Assembly: GCA_002694025.1 (NCBI GenBank)
Contig: NZKX01000126.1
Span: 1 to 5,554, forward strand
DNA from: Fidelibacterota bacterium
GTDB taxonomy: Bacteria > Marinisomatota > Marinisomatia > Marinisomatales > UBA1611
Direction of reading: 5' to 3'
Length of the DNA: 5,554 bases
Shown: piece by piece, positions 1 through 5,554 of the stretch
How the letters are laid out: each line of letters starts with the position of its first letter
Numbering within the stretch: the stretch's first letter is position 1
Made by a program: the position numbers and the translations under genes
Notes under the pieces: generated by a model
The model's input: the letters and a program-made list of their open reading frames with translations, nothing else
The model's database searches: none
Told to the model about the DNA's origin: nothing

Positions 1-795
1 AAAACTTTTAGGAATGATAAGGAAAATAATAATTGGGTAATCATGCCTTTATATGAATTTTCACCTCTTGAAGACATCACATTTGAAGGAAATAAAATGT
101 TTGAGCCCCCATCAAGAACTCATTGGATGGGCACAGATAATACAGGTAGAGATGTTTTTGCAAGACTATGTTATGCTTTTAATATATCTATTTCTTTTGG
201 GTTGATTTTGACAATAATTAATTATTCAGTGGGTATTTTTATTGGAGGTTGCATGGGTTATTATGGCGGAAAATTTGACCTGTTTTTTCAACGCTTAATA
301 GAGGTATGGTCTAGCCTGCCCATTTTATTTGTAATCATTATAATTTCTTCAATTTTAAAACCATCATTTATTCTCTTGATAGGGATTTATACGCTTGTGA
401 ATTGGATTAGTATGACCTATTTAATTCGTGCTGAATTTTATCGAGAAAAAGCCAAGCCATATGTTGCTGCAGCATTAAGTATGGGCCAGTCAGATTTTAA
501 AGTTATGTTTAAACATATCCTTCCAAATTCATTAGTGCCAATAATTACATACTTTCCTTTTTCTGTTGTGGCTGGTATTTCAGCACTTGTAGGACTAGAC
601 TATCTAGGCTTTGGACTACCTCCTCCAACTCCCTCCTGGGGTCAGATGTTGGATGTTGGTCTATCAAATATAACAAAATGGTGGATGGTTCTTGCTCCAG
701 TTTCATCCCAATTTTTCACCTTGTTGGGAATTGTATTCATTGGAGAAGGCGTTCGTGAAGCATTCGATCCCAAGGTGTACTCAAGGCTTAGGTAA
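1..795 (+). CDS. yejE: YejE-type peptide ABC importer permease (5' partial)
   Basis: Inner-membrane permease subunit of a peptide ABC importer, of the OppC/DppC family and closest in memory to E. coli YejE. The reading frame is open to the first base of the window. The residues before the first ATG (position 43), including NNNWVIMP, resemble the YejE stretch ENNGWVLWAP, so that ATG is internal and the gene starts upstream. About 264 residues are visible against about 340 in YejE; the first membrane segment is missing. Seen in order (residue 1 = base 1): PPSRTHWMGTD at 36-46; hydrophobic segments near 62-88, 106-127, 178-201 and 227-248; the EAA coupling loop at about 155-176 (VAAALSMG to HILPN), which docks onto the ATPases; LGFGLPPPTPSWG; and the family-typical C-terminal FIGEGVREAFDP. 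The stop codon is 2 bases before the next gene, so the genes are surely co-transcribed. The substrate is inferred to be oligopeptides. Confidence 0.9.
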   Translation, partial: KTFRNDKENNNWVIMPLYEFSPLEDITFEGNKMFEPPSRTHWMGTDNTGRDVFARLCYAFNISISFGLILTIINYSVGIFIGGCMGYYGGKFDLFFQRLIEVWSSLPILFVIIIISSILKPSFILLIGIYTLVNWISMTYLIRAEFYREKAKPYVAAALSMGQSDFKVMFKHILPNSLVPIITYFPFSVVAGISALVGLDYLGFGLPPPTPSWGQMLDVGLSNITKWWMVLAPVSSQFFTLLGIVFIGEGVREAFDPKVYSRLR

Positions 796-797
796 CG

Positions 798-1778
798 ATG
801 GAAAAGCTTATAGAAATAAAAAATCTAAAAACCTTTTTTTATACCGAGGCGGGAGTAGCAAAGGCCGTCAATGACGTTTCTTTTGATATTTTGAAAGGTG
901 AAGTTTTGGGAATAGTTGGTGAATCTGGATCTGGAAAGTCTGTTACATCATTATCTATAAATCGTTTAATTCCAGATCCTCCTGGTAAAATTGTTGATGG
1001 AGAAATCTTATATGACGGCATCAACCTTTTAGAATTGACCTATGATGAAATGAGTAAATATCGAGGTAATCATATTTCTATGATATTTCAGGAGCCTATG
1101 ACATCTTTAAATCCCGTTCTAAGAATCAGTACACAGATGAATGAAATTTTAATGCATCATGATGGGTTAAGCGAAGAACAAGCAACTAAAAAAAGTATTG
1201 AAATGCTTCATTCCGTTGGAATAAATGAACCTGATTTAAGAATAAACGATTATCCCCATCAATTTTCAGGTGGAATGCGACAAAGAATAATGATTGCAAT
1301 GTCGTTGCAGTGTAACCCAGCTCTTTTAATAGCTGATGAGCCTACTACAGCATTAGACGTAACTATTCAGGCACAGATACTAGATTTGATGATGGATTTG
1401 AAGGATAAAAGAAAAGATGCCGCGATTCTTCTTATAACACATGATTTAGCAGTCATTGCTGAGACTTGTGATAGGGTTATTGTTATGTATGGTGGTGTGA
1501 TCCAAGAAATTGCTCCTATTAATGAGTTATTTAAGAATCCCGTTCATCCATACACAAAGGCATTAATGGACTCAATTCCGAAGATAGATGCTAAAGAAAA
1601 ACGGTTAAAAGCGTTGAGGGGAATGGTCCCATCCATTTTAGATTTAGATGAAGGGTGTAAATTATGTTCAAGGTTTGATCCAGAGGAGTGTGCATGTAAA
1701 GGAACAAAAAAGGAACAGAGTCTTGTTGAGATTTCTAAAGGTCATTTTGCTAGAGTCCATGAGGATATTATAAAATAA
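798..1778 (+). CDS. Peptide ABC importer ATPase, OppD/DppD type
   Basis: Cytoplasmic ATPase that powers the neighbouring permease; it corresponds to the N-terminal half of E. coli YejF. The 326-residue length is normal for OppD/DppD. Motifs seen: Walker A GESGSGKS at 41-48, Q-loop Q98 (IFQEP), signature FSGGM at 156-160 followed by RQR, Walker B LLIADE at 176-181, D-loop ALD at 185-187, and H-loop H215 (ITHD). The oligopeptide-transporter C-terminal extension follows, with NPVHPYTKAL at 247-256 and a cysteine-rich piece at 287-300. That piece is atypical: C287, C290, C298 and C300 lie close together, and valine 320 stands where many relatives have a last cysteine before histidine. The ATG lies 2 bases after the yejE stop, with a weak AGG 5 bases upstream inside the yejE end. 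All catalytic residues are intact. Whether it is named OppD, DppD or YejF cannot be settled from sequence alone. Confidence 0.93.
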   Translation: MEKLIEIKNLKTFFYTEAGVAKAVNDVSFDILKGEVLGIVGESGSGKSVTSLSINRLIPDPPGKIVDGEILYDGINLLELTYDEMSKYRGNHISMIFQEPMTSLNPVLRISTQMNEILMHHDGLSEEQATKKSIEMLHSVGINEPDLRINDYPHQFSGGMRQRIMIAMSLQCNPALLIADEPTTALDVTIQAQILDLMMDLKDKRKDAAILLITHDLAVIAETCDRVIVMYGGVIQEIAPINELFKNPVHPYTKALMDSIPKIDAKEKRLKALRGMVPSILDLDEGCKLCSRFDPEECACKGTKKEQSLVEISKGHFARVHEDIIK

Positions 1779-1786
1779 CAGAAAAA

Positions 1787-2653
1787 ATGAAGAATGAAAT
1801 TTTAAAGGTTCGCAACTTAGATGTACAATTTCCTATTTTTGGAGGAGTTTTTCAAAAAAAAATAAGTACAGTTCATGCGGTTAATAATGTCAGTTTGAAT
1901 TTAATAAAAGGAGAAACGTTAGGAATTGTAGGTGAGTCAGGATCAGGCAAGTCAACTCTCGGTAATGCAATTTTAAACGTTTTAAGGCTAACTGCGCCCG
2001 AGGTTAAAATTGCAGGAAAAATCATTCTGAATCATGAACAAGAGAAAGTAAATCTTTTACAGTTGTCAAGACCGAATATGAAATTCTATAGGAAACACAT
2101 ACAAATGATTTTTCAGGATCCATACTCTTCGCTTAACCCGAGAATGATTGTAAAAGATATAATTAGGGAGCCACTAAATATAAATACTGACATGTCTGAA
2201 TCTGAAAAAAGCGACAAAGTAAAGTGGCTCTTGGAAAAAGTAGGGTTATCTAATGAACAATCAAATCGATATCCACATGAATTCTCAGGTGGACAAAGAC
2301 AAAGAATAGGGATTGCTCGTGCTTTAGCAACTGATCCTGCTATAATTCTTGCTGATGAGCCTGTTTCTGCCCTAGATGTTTCAATTCAGGCACAGATTAT
2401 AAACTTAATGATGGACCTACAAGAGGAGTTCAATCTATCAATTCTGTTTATAGCACATGATCTATCTGTAGTAAAACACATTTCTGATAGAGTAGGTGTT
2501 ATGTTTAAAGGTAAATTAGTAGAAATTCAGGAAACACAAGAAATTTTTACTAATCCTGAGCATGATTATACTAAAGAACTATTAAGAGCAATTCCACAAC
2601 CGGATCCAAAAGGAAGAGAAGAAAGAAAAGTAGAAAGGTTGAAAAATCAGTAA
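1787..2653 (+). CDS. Peptide ABC importer ATPase, OppF/DppF type
   Basis: Second ATPase of the importer, expected to pair with the preceding one; it corresponds to the C-terminal half of E. coli YejF. Motifs seen in the 288 residues: Walker A GESGSGKS at 49-56, Q-loop Q110 (IFQDPYSSLNPR), a canonical signature FSGGQ at 166-170 with RQR, Walker B IILADE at 186-191, D-loop ALD at 195-197, and H-loop H224 (IAHD). HDYTKELLRAIP at 259-270 marks the oligopeptide-transporter C-terminal region. The protein ends soon after with a charged tail and lacks the cysteine-containing extension of many OppF/DppF proteins, which are usually 310-330 residues. It looks naturally short, as in the YejF C-terminal half, not truncated. 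The start is 8 bases after the previous stop, and the bases before the ATG are A-rich with no Shine-Dalgarno motif. It is the last recognisable importer gene of the operon. Confidence 0.93.
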   Translation: MKNEILKVRNLDVQFPIFGGVFQKKISTVHAVNNVSLNLIKGETLGIVGESGSGKSTLGNAILNVLRLTAPEVKIAGKIILNHEQEKVNLLQLSRPNMKFYRKHIQMIFQDPYSSLNPRMIVKDIIREPLNINTDMSESEKSDKVKWLLEKVGLSNEQSNRYPHEFSGGQRQRIGIARALATDPAIILADEPVSALDVSIQAQIINLMMDLQEEFNLSILFIAHDLSVVKHISDRVGVMFKGKLVEIQETQEIFTNPEHDYTKELLRAIPQPDPKGREERKVERLKNQ

Positions 2654-2676
2654 TCTGTGATAAAAACTAATTTGAA

Positions 2677-2692
2677 TATTAAAATTTTAATA
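2677..2692. repeat. AT-only 16-base palindrome after the importer operon
   Basis: Positions 2677-2684 (TATTAAAA) are perfectly complementary to 2685-2692 (TTTTAATA). The palindrome lies in the 59-base gap between the last importer gene and the 120-residue ORF, about 20 bases before its ATG. It contains only A and T, so as RNA it would form a weak hairpin and is a poor intrinsic terminator. It could be a protein-binding site or part of a promoter. Such palindromes also arise by chance in AT-rich spacers. Confidence 0.3.
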
Positions 2693-2712
2693 AAACTTTT
2701 GATAGTGGCCAT

Positions 2713-3075
2713 ATGAAAAGGTTAATTTTTATTGGATTACCTGTTTTATTATATTCAGAAGAACCAGTTGATTTATTTACTCAATTCGTCAACAATTATC
2801 TACTACTTGCCAAAAGTAAAGTTGAGTCTAGTCCTGTAGTTTGGCAGGATGTAAAAGAAGGTTATTTAAGAAACTATACCTTAAGATTTACATATAGTCT
2901 ATTAGACAGCCTTAGTTCTAAGGATCTATCTGCATTTAATGCTGGACTTAGACACCTTTATAAAGTTGACAGTTTATGCACAGAAATAAAGAAGGGTGGG
3001 GAGTATGAACATACGATTGCTCCCAATGATACGCCAAATTTCAACATTAATTATTTTCACTCATCCTCAAGATGA
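2713..3075 (+). CDS. Hypothetical small protein, probably exported
   Basis: I do not recognise this 120-residue protein. It begins MKRLIFIGLPVLLYSEEP: two positive residues, then about 12 hydrophobic residues, then SEEP. This is a short but plausible signal peptide with possible cleavage after Ser15, so the mature part of about 105 residues would be periplasmic or surface-located. There is no lipobox cysteine; the single cysteine is Cys89. The rest is polar with likely helical stretches (residues about 20-85), and the last 25 residues are low in hydrophobics (N, P, T, S). Its codon pattern looks coding and no longer ORF competes. It starts 59 bases after the importer ATPase on the same strand, so it could be read from the same transcript or from its own promoter. 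No Shine-Dalgarno motif is obvious. Its last 19 bases overlap the 3' end of a convergent gene. No function is assigned. Confidence 0.6.
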   Translation: MKRLIFIGLPVLLYSEEPVDLFTQFVNNYLLLAKSKVESSPVVWQDVKEGYLRNYTLRFTYSLLDSLSSKDLSAFNAGLRHLYKVDSLCTEIKKGGEYEHTIAPNDTPNFNINYFHSSSR

Positions 3076-3281
3076 TCAGGATCTATATTTAGCTCTTTAA
3101 AAATCATTTTTGAGATTTCAATTGCAGCTTGATCTTCCTTATAGCCTTCCTTTTTTAGCGCACGAAAGGCCTCAATTAATATTTCTGAGTCCTTTTTTGA
3201 GGAAAAAATATCATCCAAAACGGTAGCTGGAACTTTGAAATCCCGTAGTCTTCTATATATATTTAATCGTTCAACATTCAT
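3057..3281 (-). CDS. Hypothetical 74-residue charged helical protein
   Basis: I do not recognise this protein. It starts MNVERLNIYRRLRDFKVP and is rich in Lys, Arg, Glu and Asp. It has no membrane segment or signal peptide and ends in an acidic tail (DPDHLEDE). The sequence reads as two or three amphipathic helices (about residues 3-15, 31-45 and 48-64), which suggests a small cytoplasmic protein. It is not a shadow of another gene, because only its last 19 bases overlap the convergent 120-residue ORF. No Shine-Dalgarno motif precedes the ATG, as for other genes here. Its 5' end faces the tRNA promoter region, so the 81-base gap at 3282-3362 would serve two divergent units and contains a 17-base palindrome. 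A small DNA- or protein-binding role is conceivable, but nothing in the sequence demonstrates it. Confidence 0.55.
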   Translation of the reverse strand: MNVERLNIYRRLRDFKVPATVLDDIFSSKKDSEILIEAFRALKKEGYKEDQAAIEISKMIFKELNIDPDHLEDE

Positions 3282-3308
3282 ATAAGAAGGTAACGAATTA
3301 AAAAATTA

Positions 3309-3325
3309 AATTGAAACTTTCAATT
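3309..3325. repeat. 17-base perfect palindrome, possible operator
   Basis: AATTGAAA at 3309-3316 is the exact reverse complement of TTTCAATT at 3318-3325, with a single C between them at 3317. The palindrome lies between the minus-strand 74-residue gene and the plus-strand tRNA genes and covers the probable upstream promoter element of the tRNAs (TTGAAA at 3311-3316). An arrangement of 8+1+8 is the size of a dimeric regulator site. It has no following T-run in either direction that would make it a clear terminator. Function is inferred only. Confidence 0.4.
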
Positions 3326-3340
3326 CATTCTGTAAATTTG
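3311..3340 (+). promoter_or_regulatory. Candidate promoter of the tRNA-Cys/tRNA-Leu unit
   Basis: TTGAAA at 3311-3316 is separated by 16 bases from TAAATTTG at 3333-3340. The latter matches the Bacteroidota -7 element TAnnTTTG at every defined position. It also matches a sigma-70 -10 hexamer in 4 of 6 positions if read as TAAATT. Transcription would start near 3347, leaving a leader of about 15 bases before the tRNA-Cys 5' end at 3363, which is typical for tRNA transcripts. The upstream element overlaps a perfect palindrome. Confidence 0.4.
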
Positions 3341-3362
3341 ATTTGTATTATTTGATTATTAT

Positions 3363-3436
3363 GGCGTCGTACCCAAGTGGCTTAAGGGACCGGTTTGCAA
3401 AACCGTTATTCGCCGGTTCGAATCCGGCCGACGCCT
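3363..3436 (+). tRNA. tRNA-Cys (anticodon GCA)
   Basis: A full cloverleaf can be drawn. Acceptor GGCGTCG (3363-3369) pairs with CGACGCC (3429-3435). The T arm is GCCGG, TTCGAAT, CCGGC (3412-3428). The anticodon loop is TTGCAAA (3395-3401), with GCA at 3397-3399. The discriminator base is T3436, the known identity base of tRNA-Cys. The anticodon stem has a C-T mismatch at its outermost pair (3390/3406), and the D stem has three C-G pairs (3372-3374 with 3378-3389 region GGG). CCA is not encoded (CTT follows), so the 3' end must be added by nucleotidyltransferase. The tRNA-Leu begins 7 bases later. Confidence 0.96.
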
Positions 3437-3443
3437 CTTCTGT

Positions 3444-3530
3444 GCCCGGGTGGTGGAATTGGTAGACACTATGGACTTAAAATCCATTGTCCTTAAGGAC
3501 GTGCCGGTTCGAGTCCGGCCCCGGGTACCA
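3444..3530 (+). tRNA. tRNA-Leu (anticodon TAA)
   Basis: This is a class II tRNA of 87 bases with a long variable arm. Acceptor GCCCGGG (3444-3450) pairs with CCCGGGT (3520-3526), giving a G-T wobble at the first pair. The anticodon arm is ATGGA, CTTAAAA, TCCAT (3471-3487), with TAA at 3478-3480, which reads UUA and UUG leucine codons. The variable arm contains GTCC-TTAA-GGAC (3489-3500). The T arm is GCCGG, TTCGAGT, CCGGC (3503-3519). The discriminator is A3527, the leucine identity base. CCA is encoded at 3528-3530, unlike in the adjacent tRNA-Cys. Confidence 0.96.
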
Positions 3531-3532
3531 TT

Positions 3533-3561
3533 GGAGAGCCCTGCTAGTTGTGGGGTTCTCC
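3533..3561 (+). terminator. Hairpin directly after tRNA-Leu, possible terminator
   Basis: GGAGAGCCC (3533-3541) pairs with GGGTTCTCC (3553-3561), giving nine pairs including one G-T, around an 11-base loop. It starts 3 bases after the encoded CCA, so it would sit at the end of the tRNA transcript. No T-run follows (CATGCAATAATG), so it is not a classical intrinsic terminator. It may act as a weak terminator or as an RNA 3'-end or processing structure. The remaining bases to the next gene (3562-3645) are AT-rich with nothing else recognisable. Confidence 0.4.
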
Positions 3562-3645
3562 CATGCAATAATGAAAAAAATCAAATTATCCTCAATAATA
3601 TTAAAATTCTAATTTTACAAGCTATACAAACGGCAAACTATTTCT

Positions 3646-5436
3646 ATGGAAATTAGCAATAAAAAAACTACAGACTCTCTGTCTAGACTCCTGAAGTATC
3701 TTAATCGATGGCGCTCAAAGGTAATATTAGCATCTTTATATTCTATATTGAATAAAATCTTTGACATAGCTCCTGAGGTATTGATTGGTGTTGCTGTTGA
3801 TTTAGTTGTAAAAAAAGAAGATAGTTTTGTTGCATCACTTGGGTTTGCATCAATTACCGAACAAGTTCTCTTTTTAGGCGTAGTCACATTTATAATATGG
3901 GCACTGGAGTCCCTATTTGAATACCTTTACATGATAGAGTGGAGAGGTTTAGCGCAAAATGCCGAACATCAGCTTAGGGTATCCTCATACGATCATGCGC
4001 AGATGCTAGATTTAGAATGGCACGAAAAGCAATCAATTGGAAACATTACAGCAATATTGAACGACGATATCAACCAGTTAGAGAGATTTTTGAATAACGG
4101 CGTGAATCAGATCATTCAAGTAATGGTCTCTACTGTAATAATCGGTTTTATATTTTTTTACATCTCTATTGTCATTGCATCTATTGCTATTATTCCAGTG
4201 CCCCTAATCTTTGTAATCAGTTTATATTTCAAAAAGAAATTATCACCAAGATACAAAGCTATCAGAGAAAAAGTGGCCGCACTGAATACCTCAATTATTA
4301 ATAACCTAATGGGCATACAGGTTATTAAAAGTTTCATGACTTTTAAACATGAAAGAGACAACTTGATTAAAAAGAGCATGGAATATCAGAATGAAAATAT
4401 TAATGCAATTGCAATAAGCAGTGCTTTTAATCCACTTATAAGAATGGGGGTGCTTGCAGGGTTTTTGGGGACCATACTCATTGGTAGCCATATGGCACTC
4501 AATGGAGCGATAGAGGTTGGTTCCTATAGCGTTTTAGTTTTTTTAACACAAAGATTTTTATGGCCATTTACAACCTTATCAACTCTTATAGATGATTTTG
4601 AACGCTCCATGTCGTCATCTGATAGGATATTTGATCTTCTTTCAGAAGAGAGGCAAATAATTAATAATCCAAATGCCAAATCACCAAAAAACATTGAGTG
4701 TCACATTGAGTTCCAAAACGTTGAGTTTTCATATGATCCTAAGATACAGTTGTTTGAAAGGATGAACTTTGATATTCCATTTGGATCCTCTGTTGGAATT
4801 GTTGGTGATACGGGCTCTGGAAAAACGACTGTAGCAAAATTACTCCTGAGGCTATACGATATTAACGCGGGAAATATTTACCTCGGTAGTCACAATATCA
4901 AAGAACTTGATATTAACTATCTTAGAAAAAAAATAGGGATAGTTAGCCAAGAACCGTTTCTGTTCAACGCAAGTATCAGAGATAACATTTGTTATGGATC
5001 TGATAATATTGATACAAATACCATAGAACGAGCCGCAAAAAAAAGCCAGGCTTGGGAATTCATAGAAAAATTACCTAATGGATTAAATACTATCATTGGT
5101 GAGCGAGGGCAAAATCTTTCGGGAGGGCAGCGCCAAAGGATAGCAATAGCAAGAACGCTGATGAGAAAGCCAGAGGTGATCATATTTGATGAGGCCACAT
5201 CCTCTGTTGATAATAGGACTGAACAATTAATACAGCGCGCATTGTTTACTATAAGGAGGGGCAGAACGTCAATTATAATAGCACATAGATTATCTACAAT
5301 AAGAAACTGCGACAATATACTTTTAATAAAAAACGGTAAAATAGTTGAGCAAGGAAACCACGGAACACTAATCGAAAAAAAGGACAGCCATTATTCAACG
5401 TTATGGGCTATTCAAACTGGTAAAAGTATCCTATAG
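3646..5436 (+). CDS. ABC exporter half-transporter (type IV, MsbA-like fold)
   Basis: Inner-membrane ABC exporter with a membrane domain fused to an ATPase; it should work as a dimer and move lipids, drugs or other hydrophobic compounds outward. The substrate is unknown. At 596 residues it has the usual length. The membrane domain (about 20-330) has hydrophobic segments near 25-52, 72-97, 155-175, 177-195, 261-285 and 290-310. ATPase motifs: aromatic A-loop Tyr363, Walker A GDTGSGKT at 387-394, Q-loop Q435 (VSQEP), signature LSGGQ at 491-495, Walker B VIIFDE at 511-516 with catalytic Glu516, D-loop SSVD at 519-522, and H-loop His547. Motifs ILNDDINQLERF (137-148) and VLVFLTQRFLWPFT (296-309) match a subgroup I recall from cyanobacteria, haloarchaea and Bacteroidota, distinct from classical MsbA. 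The ATG at 3646 has no Shine-Dalgarno motif, but the N-terminus fits. It appears to be transcribed alone, after the tRNAs and before a RarD-like gene. Confidence 0.93.
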   Translation: MEISNKKTTDSLSRLLKYLNRWRSKVILASLYSILNKIFDIAPEVLIGVAVDLVVKKEDSFVASLGFASITEQVLFLGVVTFIIWALESLFEYLYMIEWRGLAQNAEHQLRVSSYDHAQMLDLEWHEKQSIGNITAILNDDINQLERFLNNGVNQIIQVMVSTVIIGFIFFYISIVIASIAIIPVPLIFVISLYFKKKLSPRYKAIREKVAALNTSIINNLMGIQVIKSFMTFKHERDNLIKKSMEYQNENINAIAISSAFNPLIRMGVLAGFLGTILIGSHMALNGAIEVGSYSVLVFLTQRFLWPFTTLSTLIDDFERSMSSSDRIFDLLSEERQIINNPNAKSPKNIECHIEFQNVEFSYDPKIQLFERMNFDIPFGSSVGIVGDTGSGKTTVAKLLLRLYDINAGNIYLGSHNIKELDINYLRKKIGIVSQEPFLFNASIRDNICYGSDNIDTNTIERAAKKSQAWEFIEKLPNGLNTIIGERGQNLSGGQRQRIAIARTLMRKPEVIIFDEATSSVDNRTEQLIQRALFTIRRGRTSIIIAHRLSTIRNCDNILLIKNGKIVEQGNHGTLIEKKDSHYSTLWAIQTGKSIL

Positions 5437-5509
5437 TTTATTTCACCCAAAAACTAATAAATAGATTTAAACTGCTAAACAAACACTGGTGGTCTCTATT
5501 ATTTATCCA

Positions 5510-5554
5510 ATGAATCGTGGCTATTGGGCTGTTATTGGATGTTATTTGTGGCTT
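5510..5554 (+). CDS. rarD: RarD-like EamA-family permease (3' partial)
   Basis: Only 15 codons are visible: MNRGYWAVIGCYLWL. This resembles the start of RarD proteins, EamA-family inner-membrane transporters, which typically begin with Met, one to three residues with Gly, then a first membrane helix ending in YLLWG. Hydrophobic residues from position 5 on fit a first membrane segment. The gene starts 73 bases after the ABC exporter stop on the same strand and could share its transcript. No Shine-Dalgarno motif is at the usual distance (GGTGG at 5488-5492 is too far). Because the piece is so short, both the gene call and the family are tentative. Confidence 0.55.
   Translation, partial: MNRGYWAVIGCYLWL

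Noticed and set aside
43..45. ATG at 43 as the true start of the permease gene
   Set aside because: The frame stays open to base 1 and the upstream residues align with the YejE region before PPSR, so the gene begins before the window.
692..1024. Short frames at 692-874 (plus) and 839-1024 (minus)
   Set aside because: They lie over the yejE end and the start of the first ATPase gene, which have strong family motifs in the other frame.
3363..3530. tRNA genes as an attachment site for an integrated element
   Set aside because: No direct repeat of a tRNA 3' end, integrase or phage gene is visible in the window.
3359..3568. Minus-strand 69-residue frame containing RRPDSNRRITVLQTG
   Set aside because: It lies across both tRNAs on the opposite strand; such peptides are common mis-annotations of tRNA antisense.
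3601..3628. Sigma-70-like promoter TTAAAA, 16 bases, TATACA before the ABC exporter
   Set aside because: Only 4 of 6 matches in the upstream hexamer, in a very AT-rich spacer where such matches arise by chance; no TAnnTTTG element is present there.
3450..3656. Plus-strand 68-residue frame beginning MVELVDTMDLKS
   Set aside because: It is the translation of the tRNA-Leu gene and the hairpin after it; this kind of peptide is a well-known false protein from tRNA-Leu.
3615..5315. Minus-strand frames at 3615-3887, 4158-4379, 4306-4491 and 4992-5315
   Set aside because: All are antisense to the ABC exporter gene, whose full domain set is intact; none shows a recognisable protein.
5437..5509. Terminator between the ABC exporter and the RarD-like gene
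   Set aside because: No stem-loop with a T-run could be found in these 73 bases, so co-transcription remains possible.

Overview
This is an AT-rich bacterial window, roughly one third G+C by eye. It carries the end of a peptide-importer operon, two small uncharacterised genes, a tandem tRNA pair, a complete ABC exporter half-transporter and the first codons of a probable RarD-type permease. The organism cannot be named from the sequence. Four of the five complete protein genes lack a convincing Shine-Dalgarno motif, and a TAnnTTTG-type promoter element lies in front of the tRNAs. Both traits fit Bacteroidota or a related FCB-group lineage, possibly marine, but this is inference.

Region 1 to 2653 holds three tightly packed plus-strand genes (gaps of 2 and 8 bases). 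They are the C-terminal part of a YejE-type permease followed by two separate OppD/DppD-like and OppF/DppF-like ATPases. Together they form the inner-membrane permease and motor part of an oligopeptide (microcin C/Yej-type) importer. The solute-binding protein and the partner permease YejB would be expected upstream, outside the window. In E. coli the two ATPase modules are fused in one protein, YejF; here they are two genes.

Region 2654 to 3281 holds a plus-strand gene for a probably exported 120-residue protein of unknown function. A minus-strand gene for a 74-residue soluble, charged protein converges on it, and their 3' ends overlap by 19 bases. Region 3282 to 3561 holds a 17-base palindrome, a candidate promoter, tRNA-Cys(GCA), tRNA-Leu(UAA) and a hairpin.

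Region 3646 to 5436 encodes a 596-residue type IV ABC exporter half-transporter with all ATPase motifs intact. It belongs to a recognisable subgroup distinct from classical MsbA. The last 45 bases begin another membrane protein gene, resembling RarD of the EamA family.

No CRISPR array, insertion sequence, phage gene or evident defence system is visible. The least ordinary items are the two small orphan genes, the palindrome between divergent transcription units, and the rearranged C-terminal cysteine motif of the first ATPase.
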